Positions 35,011 through 44,843 of a stretch of 64,000 nucleotides of DNA are shown here, one piece after another. Position numbers and translations under genes: made by a program. Numbering within the stretch: the first letter of the stretch is position 1; each line of letters starts with the position of its first letter. Source of the stretch: Janthinobacterium sp. Marseille (GTDB lineage Bacteria; Pseudomonadota; Gammaproteobacteria; Burkholderiales; Burkholderiaceae_D). Below the pieces are notes generated by a model that saw only the letters and a list, made by a program, of their open reading frames with translations, was not told where the DNA came from and ran no database searches. The stretch covers positions 3,596,001 through 3,660,000 of the forward strand of contig NC_009659.1 of assembly GCF_000013625.1 (NCBI RefSeq). Reading direction: 5' to 3'.

Positions 35011-36638
35011 TGAAGCTGGAATGGATCCAACACCTGATCATCCTGCCGGTGCTGCTGCCGCTGCTATGCGGCGCACTGCTGATCCTGGTTAACGAGAGTC
35101 GACATCAACTCAAATTCTTCGTGAACCTGACATCTGTCTTGTTGCAACTTGCGGTCGCCATCGTCCTAATACAACTGACCGACAGCGAGCAATGGCTGGA
35201 TGGCATAGGCGTGTACCTGGCGGCCAACTGGAGCGCACCGTTTGGCATCTCGCTGATCGCCGATCGCCTGGCCGCGATGATGCTCTTGCTCACCGCCGTC
35301 CTGGCAACTGCCGCCTTGCTGTATTCGATGATGCGCTGGAGCCGTATAGGCGTGCATTTCCATACGCTGTTCCAATTCCTGCTGATGGGAATTAACGGTG
35401 CCTTCCTGACGCACGACCTGTTCAACCTATTTGTCTTCTTCGAGGTCATGCTGGCGGCATCTTACGGTCTGGTACTGCATGGCTATAACACCGCGCGCAT
35501 CCGCGCCGGTATGCAATACATCGCGATCAACCTTGCCGCATCACTGTTGTTCCTGATCGGTGTCGCACTGATCTACGCCAGCACCGGCACGCTGAATATG
35601 GCGGATCTCGCGGCACGCATACCGCAAGTCGATGCGAATGACCTGGTCTTCCTGAAGATCGGCGTCGCAGTCCTCGCTATCGCCTTCCTCGTCAAGAGTG
35701 CAATGTGGCCGCTCGGTTTTTGGTTACCGACCACCTATGCAGCCGCTTCACCGCCGGTTACTGCAATGCTGGTGCTGATGACCAAGGTCGGTGCTTATGT
35801 GATCCTGCGTTTGTGGCTGCTGATCTTCTCGCCGGATGCGGGTGCCGTCGCCGGCTATGGTTACGACGCATTGCTGTGGGGTGGTATGGCGACCATCGTC
35901 TTTGGCGCCGCCGGCATGCTGGCCAGTGAAGGCCTCGGACGTATGGCAGGGTATGGCGCGATTGTGTCGTCCGGCACCTTGCTGGCAGTGATTGGCTACG
36001 GCCAGGCATCGCTGGTCACCGCCGGCCTGTATTACCTGCTTGGTTCGACCATGGCGATGGCGGCTTTTGTCTTGCTGATTGAACTGGTGGAACGTATCCG
36101 TTCACCTGGTGCAAACATGCTGGCACTGACGATGGAAGCGTTTGCGATTGAAGAAAAACCGGAAGAAACCGCCGGTGTCGGTATCCCCGGCGCACTGGCC
36201 TTCCTTGGCCTCGCCTTTGCCGGTTGCGCGCTCATCATCGCCGGCCTGCCACCGCTGTCAGGCTTTGTCGCGAAGTTCGGCCTGTTCCATGCCTTGTTGC
36301 ATCCGGATGCGAGCAGTATCGTCATTAGCTCGACCACTTGGGCCTTGATGACCTTGATCGTACTGTCCGGCCTCGCCGCGATTATTTCACTGATGCGTTT
36401 TGGTGTTCGTACCTTCTGGGCTTCGGGTGCGATCGCTTCACCGCGCCTGCACCTGAGCGAAGTGCTGCCTATCAGCGCCCTGCTCCTGCTGTGCGTGATA
36501 CTTACCGTACAGGCCGGTCCGGTGTTTGCCTATCTGGAACGTACCAGCAATGACTTGCACAAGCCTTCGCAATATATAGACCGGGTGATTTCCGAGCCTG
36601 CGGTGCCGAATGCTTCTGCCAACGGAGGTCGCCCATGA
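35010..36638 (+). CDS. phaD: Mrp/Pha antiporter subunit D
   Basis: The 542-residue NuoN/NuoM-like subunit has about fourteen membrane segments. Conserved channel features include FVFFEVMLAASYGL and the KSAMWPLGFWLPTTYAAASPPV region. The ATG at 35010 overlaps the phaC stop by one base; a TTG directly before it also opens the frame. The gene ends with an ATGA overlap to phaE. Confidence 0.94.
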   Translation: MKLEWIQHLIILPVLLPLLCGALLILVNESRHQLKFFVNLTSVLLQLAVAIVLIQLTDSEQWLDGIGVYLAANWSAPFGISLIADRLAAMMLLLTAVLATAALLYSMMRWSRIGVHFHTLFQFLLMGINGAFLTHDLFNLFVFFEVMLAASYGLVLHGYNTARIRAGMQYIAINLAASLLFLIGVALIYASTGTLNMADLAARIPQVDANDLVFLKIGVAVLAIAFLVKSAMWPLGFWLPTTYAAASPPVTAMLVLMTKVGAYVILRLWLLIFSPDAGAVAGYGYDALLWGGMATIVFGAAGMLASEGLGRMAGYGAIVSSGTLLAVIGYGQASLVTAGLYYLLGSTMAMAAFVLLIELVERIRSPGANMLALTMEAFAIEEKPEETAGVGIPGALAFLGLAFAGCALIIAGLPPLSGFVAKFGLFHALLHPDASSIVISSTTWALMTLIVLSGLAAIISLMRFGVRTFWASGAIASPRLHLSEVLPISALLLLCVILTVQAGPVFAYLERTSNDLHKPSQYIDRVISEPAVPNASANGGRP

Positions 36639-37141
36639 AACGCTGGCTACCCTCGCCACTGATGTCTTTCATCCTGCTGCTGTTCTGGCTGCTGCTCAAT
36701 GAAAGCCTGGAAGCCTCCACCTGGTTGCTCGGCATCATCCTGGCGATCGTCATACCGGTATTGACGCAACCTTTGCAACCGCTGGGCTTCCCGCGCATCT
36801 CGAAGCCGCTGACGCTGTTCCGCCTGTTGTGGATGGCGCTGATAGAAATCGTGCGCTCCTGCCTGAATGTCAGCCGCCTGATTTTGTTCACGCCGCGCAG
36901 CAAGCTGAATTCGCAGTTCATTCGCATTCCGCTGGATATCCGCAATCCTTACGGCCTGGCGATGTTGTCCTGCCTGATCAACTCGACACCAGGCACGGTG
37001 TGGGTGGAAATCCTGCCGGATACCCATGAGCTGGCGCTGCACGTGTTCGACCTGCACGACGAACAATGGTGGATAGACACCATCAAGACGCAATACGAGC
37101 AGCCCTTGATCGAAGTTTTTGAACAGGAGAAAGTGACATGA
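36635..37141 (+). CDS. phaE: Mrp/Pha antiporter subunit E
   Basis: The 168-residue protein has two N-terminal membrane helices followed by a cytoplasmic domain, as in MrpE. The conserved LINSTPGTVWVEI stretch is present. It overlaps both neighbours by four bases. MrpE is needed for complex assembly or activity in other bacteria. Confidence 0.93.
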   Translation: MKRWLPSPLMSFILLLFWLLLNESLEASTWLLGIILAIVIPVLTQPLQPLGFPRISKPLTLFRLLWMALIEIVRSCLNVSRLILFTPRSKLNSQFIRIPLDIRNPYGLAMLSCLINSTPGTVWVEILPDTHELALHVFDLHDEQWWIDTIKTQYEQPLIEVFEQEKVT

Positions 37142-37416
37142 CGCTTATGCTGGAACTGGCAGTCAAGTTCGCCTTCCTCTGCATCATCCTGGCGATGCTG
37201 TGCTGCACGATCCGCCTGCTGATAGGCCCGACCGCGCACGACCGCGTGCTGGCACTGGATACGCTGTGGATGTGCGCGATGTTGCTGGCATTGATGCTGG
37301 GTATACGTTTTGGCGACCTGATTTATTTTGAGGCGGCGATGATGATTGCGCTGCTCGGCTTTGTCTCGACGATTGCGCTGACCAAATTCCTGATGCGTGG
37401 GGAGATCATAGAATGA
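37138..37416 (+). CDS. phaF: Mrp/Pha antiporter subunit F
   Basis: The 92-residue protein has three membrane helices and the MrpF motif GPTAHDRVLALDT between the first and second. It overlaps phaE and phaG by four bases each. Confidence 0.93.
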   Translation: MTLMLELAVKFAFLCIILAMLCCTIRLLIGPTAHDRVLALDTLWMCAMLLALMLGIRFGDLIYFEAAMMIALLGFVSTIALTKFLMRGEIIE

Positions 37417-37787
37417 ACGGATTTGAAACCCTGCCGGCCTGGGCCGCGCTGCCTGTTGCCCTGTTGCTGATCGTCGGCGGTGCCGTGATCCTGATCGGCG
37501 CGCTCGGCCTGCTGCGCCTGCCCAGCTTTTATCAGCGCATCCACGGGCCGGCGATTACGGTCACGCTGGGCGCCGGCTGCCTGCTACTGGCATCGATGCT
37601 CTATTTCACCGTCCTGCAATCGCGCCTGGTGATCCACGAACTGATTATCTCCGCTTTCATCCTGATGACGGCACCGGTGGTCGCGATGTTGATCATGCGG
37701 GCCGCTGTCTATCGGGATTTACGCGCCGGCAAACGCAATGCCGGAACTGATTCGGGTGCGGTGTACAGCTTCCCGGAAAAAGAATAA
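37413..37787 (+). CDS. phaG: Mrp/Pha antiporter subunit G
   Basis: The 124-residue protein has three membrane helices and the MrpG features GALGLLRLPSFYQRIHGP and LTAPVVAMLIMRAA-like sequence (here MTAPVVAMLIMRAA). It is the last subunit gene and is followed by a hairpin, so the operon probably ends here. Confidence 0.93.
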   Translation: MNGFETLPAWAALPVALLLIVGGAVILIGALGLLRLPSFYQRIHGPAITVTLGAGCLLLASMLYFTVLQSRLVIHELIISAFILMTAPVVAMLIMRAAVYRDLRAGKRNAGTDSGAVYSFPEKE

Positions 37788-37793
37788 AGCCCC

Positions 37794-37822
37794 GATATCG
37801 GGCGTCCGGCGCGCCCGATATC
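37794..37822 (+). terminator. Hairpin after the antiporter operon
   Basis: GATATCGGGCG (37794-37804) pairs perfectly with CGCCCGATATC (37812-37822) around a seven-base loop. It starts six bases after the phaG stop. Only a weak pyrimidine run (CCCGTTTCTCTCC) follows, so termination may be partial. Confidence 0.7.
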
Positions 37823-37848
37823 CCCGTTTCTCTCCTCAAAAACAGTTG

Positions 37849-37865
37849 TTAACACACTCTTAACA
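37849..37865 (+). promoter_or_regulatory. Direct repeat TTAACA-N5-TTAACA upstream of the DUF748 gene
   Basis: Two identical hexamers at 37849-37854 and 37860-37865 are spaced 11 bases apart, one helical turn, and an ACAGCTGT palindrome overlaps the second. Such tandem sites are typical for OmpR-family regulators; the regulator is unknown. The gene starts about 127 bases downstream. Confidence 0.4.
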
Positions 37866-37991
37866 GCTGTCGATTGCGCGCCGTCCCGGCGTTTGCATAA
37901 ACTCACACAAAACGTATTCAAATCAGCAACATCCGATCAGGACGACTGGTAGAATTCACTTACCATCACTCCCGGCTTATGCTGAACTCCC

Positions 37992-40900
37992 ATGCCAAAC
38001 GCACGCACTGAGCAGCTGACTCAATCCGTTCGCAACTTCTCGGCTAAACCGGCAGTGCGACGAACACTCATCGGCCTGCTCGCGGTCATCGTCCTGATCG
38101 GCCTGTTCGGCTACTTTGCATTGCCGGGCATCATCAAATCGCAAGCAGAGCAAATCATTACGGAAAAATTGCACCGCCAGACCAGCATCGGCAAGGTCGA
38201 GGTCAATCCGTACACGATGCGCCTGACCATACATGACATGAAGCTGATGGAACCGGAAGGTGACCTTACCTTCGCCAGCTTTGAAAAGCTGATGGTCAAT
38301 GTTTCCTACAAGTCCCTGCTGCGCTTTGCACCTGTCATCGAACAAGTCCAACTCAGCACACCGTATGTACATCTGGTACGGAAAGATGCCGCACGTACCA
38401 ATATCGATGACATCATCGAACTGATCAACAGCCAGCCGCCATCACCTGAACCGGCACGTTTCTCGGCCTTCAATATCGAAATCGACAAGGGACACATCGA
38501 GCTCGATGACAAGACGGCACAAACCAAACATGAAATCACCGACCTGAAACTGGGTGTGCCCTTCATCTCGTCGCTACCGTCGCAAGTCGAAGTCTTTGTC
38601 GAACCGCTGCTGAGCGCGAACGTCAACGGCTCGCCGATGCTGATCAAAGGGAAAGCGCATCCGTTTGCCGACCCGGTCAATGCCGTGGTCGACCTGAACC
38701 TGGATGATGTGGACCTGACCGACTACCTGAAGTACGTTCCCGGCACCCCGCACTTCAAGGTTCCCAGCGCCAAACTCGATGTCCACCTGACCGCCGACTT
38801 CCGTCAGGAAAAGGAAAAAGCCCCGGCCCTGCTGCTGAGCGGCAACATCAAATTAAAAGCACTGCAGCTCAACGACCAGAATGACAAATCAATCGTGAAA
38901 CTGCCGGAACTGGCGATCACATTGAACGAAGCCAAAGTCTTGAGCGAACGCTTTGAAATTGCCAAGATCGCCATCAACGGTGTAGAAGCGGATATTAGCC
39001 GCAATGCCAATGGCCAGCTCAATTTTGAAAACCTGCTGACGCCACCGGCTCCTTCCAAAACAGCAGCAAGCAGCCCGACTCCGGCACAAGCTCCAGCCGC
39101 GCCGGCGACGCCTGCAGCAGCACCGGCCAAACCTGCCGGCGCCTTCACACTGGCCCTGGGTGAACTCGACATCAGCAACGCCGCACTACGCTATAGCGAT
39201 CCGCAAGGTGAGCGCCCGGTACTCGCCAGCATAGAAAAATTCAATCTGGCGGTACGCAAAGTCGAAGTCGATACCGGCAAGAAAACCGTGGTGGTCGATG
39301 AAGTGTCATCCGACCATGCCGGTTTCGATTTACAACAAGGCAAATCACGCAGCAATGCCGCACCGTCGAAAAAAACCGCCGACAGTGACAGCCCGGCCAA
39401 AGGCAAAGGCGGCGATGCACCTTACACGGTAGACATCAACAAGATCGCCGTCAGCAATTGGTCGGCCCGCCTGGAAGACCGCAGCCTGCCCAAACCGGCG
39501 ATCACCACCATCGATCCTTTGACCCTGTCCCTGCAAAACCTGTCGACCAAAGCCAATACGCGCGGCCAGCTGGACTTGAAAGCCGCGGTTAACAAGAATG
39601 GCCAGCTCGCCGTCAATGGCAGCGTCGGCATGACACCTTTGCACACCGACCTCGCGCTGGATTTCAAGAGCGTCGATATCATGCAGTTGCAGCCTTACTT
39701 CACCGACCAGGTCAATATCCTGCTGACACGCGCCGACATTTCCGGCAAAGGCAAATTGCAGGTCGACCAGGGCAAGGGTGATGCCTTGCTGGGCGGCTTC
39801 AAGGGCGATCTCACACTCGGCAACCTGGCCACCATAGACAAGCAGAGCAGCAACGATTTCCTGCGCTGGAAATCGCTCTATTTCGGCGGCATGGATGTGC
39901 GCCTCGCACCATTTGCGCTGAGCATAGACCAGGTCTCACTGAGTGATTTCTTCGCCCGTATCATCATTGATCCGACCGGCCGCATCAACCTGCAAGACGT
40001 CAAACGCAGCGAAACAGTCGGCCAAAAAAGCGTGACCGAAGAAAGCAAGCCGACGACGCCTAATCCGCCGGTCGCCACATCGAAAACGGTAGTATTGCCG
40101 CCACCGACCAAGGCAGCCAGCGATATCCCGCCAATCAAGATCAAGAAGCTGACACTGCAAGGCGGCCAGATACGCTTTACCGATAACTTCATCAAACCGA
40201 ATTACACCGCCAACCTGATGAAATTCGGCGGCGTAGTCAGCGGCTTGTCGTCGGATGTAAACAGCAATGCGAACGTCGACCTCAAAGGCCAGGTGAACAG
40301 CGCACCACTCGCCATCGCCGGCAGCATCAATCCGTTGAAGGGTGACCTGACGATGGACCTGAAGGCTGAAGTGCACGGTATGGAACTGGCGCCGCTCTCG
40401 CCCTACTCCGGCCGTTACATCGGTTACGGCATTGAGAAAGGCAAGCTGTCCTTCGAAGTTGCCTACAAGGTGCAGGACCGCGTCCTGAGCGCACAGAACC
40501 GCCTGATCCTCGAACAACTGACACTGGGCGATAAGGTGGAAGGTTCGTCTGCGGGTAATTTGCCGGTCAACTTTGCGCTGGCCTTGCTGCGCGATCGCAA
40601 TGGCGTGATCGATATCAACCTGCCTATCGGCGGCTCGCTCGACGATCCGCAATTCTCGATAGGCGGCATCATCGTAAAAGTCATCGTCAACCTGATCACG
40701 AAAGCAGTAACCGCACCATTCGCGCTGATCGGTTCGCTGTTCGGTGGCGGGGAAGAACTCTCCAACCTCGAATTTGCGGTGGGCCGGGCGAACATCGACG
40801 ATACCGGCGAAACCAAGCTCAAAAGCATGGCAAAAATGCTGACCGACCGTCCAGCACTGAAACTCGAAATCACCGGCCGCAGCGATCCTGAAACCGATCG

Positions 40901-41324
40901 CGAAGGTTTGAAACAGGCTTCAATCGATCGCAAGGTACGTGCACTGAAACTGAAAGACATGGTGTCACGCGGCCAATCCGGCGATATCGAAAACCTGACG
41001 ATTACACCGCAGGAATATCCGGCCCTGCTCAAGCGTGTCTATAGCGCGGAGAAATTCCCGAAACCGCGCAATATGATAGGCCTGCAAAAAGATATACCGG
41101 TCGATGAGATGGAAAAACTGATGGTCACCAATACCACCGTCAGCGATGATGACCTGACTGCACTGGCGAATCGTCGTGCGCAAGCGGTCAAGGACTGGCT
41201 GCTGCAAACCGGCAAAATCCCGGAAGATCGCCTGTTCCTGCTGGCATCCAAATCCGGGCCCGGTGCGGCGAAAGAAGGCACAGCTAACGCCAAGGCCAGC
41301 CGGGTCGACTTTTCATTGAAGTAA
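37992..41324 (+). CDS. DUF748 AsmA-like giant membrane-anchored protein
   Basis: The 1110-residue protein has one N-terminal membrane helix (about residues 25-47) and a very long periplasmic part. It resembles the DUF748/AsmA-like proteins, some of which form bridges for phospholipid transport to the outer membrane. An Ala/Pro linker at about residues 356-390 separates two beta-rich halves. The C-terminal ~110 residues (after FAVGRANIDDTGETKL) resemble an OmpA-type peptidoglycan-binding region (KLEITGRSDPETDREG). Bridge function is inferred. A tandem repeat lies upstream and a hairpin downstream. Confidence 0.85.
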   Translation: MPNARTEQLTQSVRNFSAKPAVRRTLIGLLAVIVLIGLFGYFALPGIIKSQAEQIITEKLHRQTSIGKVEVNPYTMRLTIHDMKLMEPEGDLTFASFEKLMVNVSYKSLLRFAPVIEQVQLSTPYVHLVRKDAARTNIDDIIELINSQPPSPEPARFSAFNIEIDKGHIELDDKTAQTKHEITDLKLGVPFISSLPSQVEVFVEPLLSANVNGSPMLIKGKAHPFADPVNAVVDLNLDDVDLTDYLKYVPGTPHFKVPSAKLDVHLTADFRQEKEKAPALLLSGNIKLKALQLNDQNDKSIVKLPELAITLNEAKVLSERFEIAKIAINGVEADISRNANGQLNFENLLTPPAPSKTAASSPTPAQAPAAPATPAAAPAKPAGAFTLALGELDISNAALRYSDPQGERPVLASIEKFNLAVRKVEVDTGKKTVVVDEVSSDHAGFDLQQGKSRSNAAPSKKTADSDSPAKGKGGDAPYTVDINKIAVSNWSARLEDRSLPKPAITTIDPLTLSLQNLSTKANTRGQLDLKAAVNKNGQLAVNGSVGMTPLHTDLALDFKSVDIMQLQPYFTDQVNILLTRADISGKGKLQVDQGKGDALLGGFKGDLTLGNLATIDKQSSNDFLRWKSLYFGGMDVRLAPFALSIDQVSLSDFFARIIIDPTGRINLQDVKRSETVGQKSVTEESKPTTPNPPVATSKTVVLPPPTKAASDIPPIKIKKLTLQGGQIRFTDNFIKPNYTANLMKFGGVVSGLSSDVNSNANVDLKGQVNSAPLAIAGSINPLKGDLTMDLKAEVHGMELAPLSPYSGRYIGYGIEKGKLSFEVAYKVQDRVLSAQNRLILEQLTLGDKVEGSSAGNLPVNFALALLRDRNGVIDINLPIGGSLDDPQFSIGGIIVKVIVNLITKAVTAPFALIGSLFGGGEELSNLEFAVGRANIDDTGETKLKSMAKMLTDRPALKLEITGRSDPETDREGLKQASIDRKVRALKLKDMVSRGQSGDIENLTITPQEYPALLKRVYSAEKFPKPRNMIGLQKDIPVDEMEKLMVTNTTVSDDDLTALANRRAQAVKDWLLQTGKIPEDRLFLLASKSGPGAAKEGTANAKASRVDFSLK

Positions 41325-41343
41325 ATCGACATATTTTTCGCCC

Positions 41344-41380
41344 TGCCTGCGACCCGCTGAACACTCAAGGGTCGCAGGCA
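41344..41380 (+). terminator. Hairpin after the DUF748 gene
   Basis: Perfect 12-base arms (41344-41355 and 41369-41380) around a 13-base loop start 20 bases after the stop. No T tract follows, so termination strength is uncertain. Confidence 0.6.
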
Positions 41381-41514
41381 TCCCATCCAACAGTTGCAAC
41401 AGAGAAAACATCCCACTTCGCCCGGATATTTTTCTCTGCTGTCAAGACTGGCGCATTCGCATTAATTGCGTATCATCTACCGCTCGTTGCACTCATTTTT
41501 CATTCTGATCATTC

Positions 41515-43863
41515 ATGCTGCCTTCAATCGAACAACGCCTCGCCGTCGAACTCGTCGCCAAACCAATACAAATCGCTGCTGCCGTCGCCCTGCTGGATGA
41601 AGGCGCCACCGTGCCTTTCATCGCCCGCTACCGTAAGGAAGTGACAGGCGGCCTCGACGATACGCAATTGCGCCTGCTGGAAGAACGCCTGCGCTATCTG
41701 CGCGAGCTGGAAGACCGCCGCGCCGCGATCGTCGCGTCGATCGAAGAACAAAAGAAAATGACGCCGGAATTAATGGACGCGATCATGCATGCGGAAGACA
41801 AAACGCGTCTCGAAGATTTGTACCTGCCGTACAAGCAGAAACGCCGCACCAAGGCACAGATCGCAGTAGAAGCAGGTTTGACGCCGCTGGCCGATGCCTT
41901 GCTGGAAAACCCTGCACTGAATCCGGAAGAAGAAGCTGCCAAATACCTGAAGCCGGCCTTCACCGTGGAAGGCGTGGAAAATCCGGGCGTAGCCGACACC
42001 AAGGCCGCGCTCGATGGCGCACGCCAGATCCTGATGGAACGCTTCGCCGAAGATGCCGGTTTGCTGCAAGCCTTGCGTGAATACCTGACCGAACATGGCA
42101 TCGTTGAATCCAAAGTGGTCGAAGGCAAGGAAGACGCCGGCGCGAAGTTCGCCGATTACTTCGATTACTCCGAAACCATAGCTACCATTCCATCGCATCG
42201 CGCACTGGCAATGTTCCGTGGTCGCCGCGAAGAAATGCTGAACGTCAACCTGCGCCTCGATAGCGAAGAAGAAAAACCGAAATGGGATGCACCGCATAAT
42301 CCATGCGAAGGCCGTATCGCGTCACGCTTCGGCATCAGCAACCAGGGCCGTCCGGCTGACAAATGGTTATTCGATACCGTGCGCTGGACCTGGCGCGTCA
42401 AGGTCTTCATGCATCTGGAAACAGAGTTAATGACGAACCTGCGCGAAAAAGCGGAAGTCGAAGCCATCAATGTATTTGCACTGAACCTGAAAGCCTTGTT
42501 GCTGGCAGCACCAGCCGGACCACGCGCCACCATGGGCCTGGACCCGGGCTTGCGCACCGGCGTCAAGGTTGCAGTTGTTGACGCTACCGGCAAGGTAGTC
42601 GATACCGCCACCGTTTATCCGCATCAACCGCGTAACGATTGGGACGGCACGCTGCATACGCTGGCGCAGCTGGCGGAAAAACACAAAGTCGCGCTGATCT
42701 CCATCGGCAACGGTACCGCTTCGCGCGAAACCGACAAGCTGGCGCAAGACCTGATCAAGATGCGTCCGGAATTGAAACTGACCAAAATCGTGGTGTCGGA
42801 AGCCGGTGCTTCGGTCTACTCGGCATCCGAATTCGCATCGCGCGAACTGCCGGATATGGATGTCTCGATCCGCGGCGCAGTATCCATCGCCCGTCGCCTG
42901 CAGGATCCGTTGGCGGAACTGGTGAAGATCGATCCAAAGTCTATCGGCGTCGGCCAATACCAGCATGATGTCGGCCAGACCCAGTTGGCGCGCTCGCTGG
43001 ACGCCGTGGTTGAAGATTGCGTGAATGCGGTAGGTGTAGACGTCAACACGGCTTCCGCACCGCTGCTGGCCCGCGTATCGGGCTTGAATAACAGCGTCGC
43101 GCAAAGCATCGTCAGCTATCGCGACATGAAAGGCATGTTTACCTCGCGTGCCGACCTGCGCGCGGTGCCGCGTCTGGGCGACAAGACTTTTGAGCAGGCG
43201 GCAGGCTTCCTGCGCGTGATGTCAGGCGACAATCCACTGGATGCCTCGGCAGTCCATCCTGAATCCTATCCGCTGGTGGAAAAAATCCTGGCCGATATCA
43301 AAAAGGATGTGAAAAGCATCATCGGCGATGAAAAGATGCTGAAGTCGCTGAGCCCGGCCAAATACGCGGATGAGAAATTCGGTATCCCGACCATCACCGA
43401 TATCCTGAAAGAACTGGAAAAACCGGGGCGCGATCCGCGTCCGGAATTCACCACCGCCACCTTCAAGGATGGCGTCGAAGAAATCAGGGATTTGCGCCCG
43501 GACATGATCCTCGAAGGCGTGGTCACCAACGTCGCCGCCTTCGGTGCCTTCGTCGATATCGGTGTACATCAGGATGGCCTGGTACATATTTCCGCCCTGT
43601 CCAACACCTTCGTCAAAGACCCCCACACCGTGGTCAAGGCCGGACAAGTTGTCAAAGTGAAAGTGCTCGAAGTCGATGAAAAGCGTAAACGTATCGCTTT
43701 GACAATGCGCTTATCGGATTCGGCCCCGGTGGCCGGCAGCAAACCTGAGCAAAAGGGCGATCGTAACGATAGTCGACGCCTGTCGCAGCACCAAAACCAG
43801 CAGAGCCGCCAGCCGGACAGCGGCAGCGCGATGGCGGCGGCGTTTGCCAAACTGAAGGGATAA
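41515..43863 (+). CDS. tex: Tex family RNA-binding transcription accessory protein
   Basis: The 782-residue protein has the Tex order: N-terminal helical and HTH-like region, a YqgF/RNase H-like domain (about residues 330-450, [16 protein letters not shown]), helix-hairpin-helix repeats (about 490-570) and a C-terminal S1 RNA-binding domain (about 655-725, [19 protein letters not shown]). Tex affects transcription and virulence gene expression in several Proteobacteria. The extreme C-terminus is a Gln/Ser-rich tail. It is followed 57 bases later by grxD. Confidence 0.95.
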   Translation: MLPSIEQRLAVELVAKPIQIAAAVALLDEGATVPFIARYRKEVTGGLDDTQLRLLEERLRYLRELEDRRAAIVASIEEQKKMTPELMDAIMHAEDKTRLEDLYLPYKQKRRTKAQIAVEAGLTPLADALLENPALNPEEEAAKYLKPAFTVEGVENPGVADTKAALDGARQILMERFAEDAGLLQALREYLTEHGIVESKVVEGKEDAGAKFADYFDYSETIATIPSHRALAMFRGRREEMLNVNLRLDSEEEKPKWDAPHNPCEGRIASRFGISNQGRPADKWLFDTVRWTWRVKVFMHLETELMTNLREKAEVEAINVFALNLKALLLAAPAGPRATMGLDPGLRTGVKVAVVDATGKVVDTATVYPHQPRNDWDGTLHTLAQLAEKHKVALISIGNGTASRETDKLAQDLIKMRPELKLTKIVVSEAGASVYSASEFASRELPDMDVSIRGAVSIARRLQDPLAELVKIDPKSIGVGQYQHDVGQTQLARSLDAVVEDCVNAVGVDVNTASAPLLARVSGLNNSVAQSIVSYRDMKGMFTSRADLRAVPRLGDKTFEQAAGFLRVMSGDNPLDASAVHPESYPLVEKILADIKKDVKSIIGDEKMLKSLSPAKYADEKFGIPTITDILKELEKPGRDPRPEFTTATFKDGVEEIRDLRPDMILEGVVTNVAAFGAFVDIGVHQDGLVHISALSNTFVKDPHTVVKAGQVVKVKVLEVDEKRKRIALTMRLSDSAPVAGSKPEQKGDRNDSRRLSQHQNQQSRQPDSGSAMAAAFAKLKG

Positions 43864-43920
43864 GCAGCAAGATTCCGCGGATTTTCTTATAATGTCGGAT
43901 TAACCCATAGTGAGGCAGCA

Positions 43921-44235
43921 ATGAGCGACGACGTACAATCCTGGATCAAAGAAACCGTAAGCCAAAATCCAGTCGTTTTATTCATGAAAGGCACCGCACA
44001 ATTTCCACAGTGCGGCTTTTCCGGCAAGGCAATCCAATTGCTGAAAGAAAGTGGCGTGCAGGATCTGGTCACGGTCAACGTGCTGGACGATGCTGAAGTA
44101 CGCCAGGGCATCAAGGACTTTTCGCAATGGCCAACCGTACCGCAGCTGTACGTGAAAGGCGAATTCATCGGCGGCTCCGACATCATGAACGAGATGTTTG
44201 AATCCGGCGAACTGCAAGCATTGCTGAAAGCCTGA
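43921..44235 (+). CDS. grxD: Monothiol glutaredoxin (Grx4 type)
   Basis: The 104-residue protein carries the monothiol active site C31-G-F-S34, a WPTVPQLYVKGEF cis-proline loop and GGSDI for glutathione binding. Grx4 proteins hold and transfer [2Fe-2S] clusters together with BolA. It is followed after one base by the GTG start of ubiX, so the two are probably coupled. Confidence 0.95.
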   Translation: MSDDVQSWIKETVSQNPVVLFMKGTAQFPQCGFSGKAIQLLKESGVQDLVTVNVLDDAEVRQGIKDFSQWPTVPQLYVKGEFIGGSDIMNEMFESGELQALLKA

Positions 44236-44236
44236 A

Positions 44237-44842
44237 GTGACAGCGTCTGCTGACGCTACTGCGACGCTGCATCGGAAGCGATTGATTATCGCCATCACCG
44301 GTGCCACCGGCGTCATCTACGGCATACGCCTGCTGCAAGTACTACGCGATATCGCGGGTGTGGAAACACACCTGCTGATATCCGAAGCAGGTGTGCTGAA
44401 TCTCCATCAAGAACTCGATATGAAGCGCAAGGATGTGGAAGCGCTGGCTGATGTCGTGCATAACGTGCGCGATGTGGGCGCTGCCATTGCGAGCGGTTCT
44501 TTCCAATCCGACGGCATGATCGTTGCACCCTGCTCGATGAAGACGCTGGCGGCAGTGGCGCATGGCTTTTCCGACAACCTGATTTCCCGTGCCGCCGACG
44601 TGGTGCTGAAAGAGCGCCGCCGCCTGGTGCTGATGGTGCGTGAAACACCGTTCAATCTCGCGCATCTGCGCAATATGACAGCCGTCACCGAAATGGGCGG
44701 CATCATCTTCCCTCCCCTGCCCGGCTTTTATCACCGTCCTGCATCGATTGCAGAGATGGTCGACCACACGACAGGACGCGTACTGGATCTATTCGATATC
44801 CCGCATGCACTGACACCACGCTGGAACGGTCTGAAGGACTGA
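44237..44842 (+). CDS. ubiX: Flavin prenyltransferase UbiX
   Basis: UbiX makes prenylated FMN, the cofactor of UbiD in ubiquinone synthesis. The 201-residue flavoprotein has the N-terminal AITGATGVIYGIRLL motif, the APCSMKTLAAVAHG loop and the RETPFN segment. The GTG at 44237 is one base after grxD; no later start keeps the N-terminal strand. It ends one base before the stop of the convergent binding-protein gene. Confidence 0.94.
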   Translation: MTASADATATLHRKRLIIAITGATGVIYGIRLLQVLRDIAGVETHLLISEAGVLNLHQELDMKRKDVEALADVVHNVRDVGAAIASGSFQSDGMIVAPCSMKTLAAVAHGFSDNLISRAADVVLKERRRLVLMVRETPFNLAHLRNMTAVTEMGGIIFPPLPGFYHRPASIAEMVDHTTGRVLDLFDIPHALTPRWNGLKD

Positions 44843-44843
44843 C

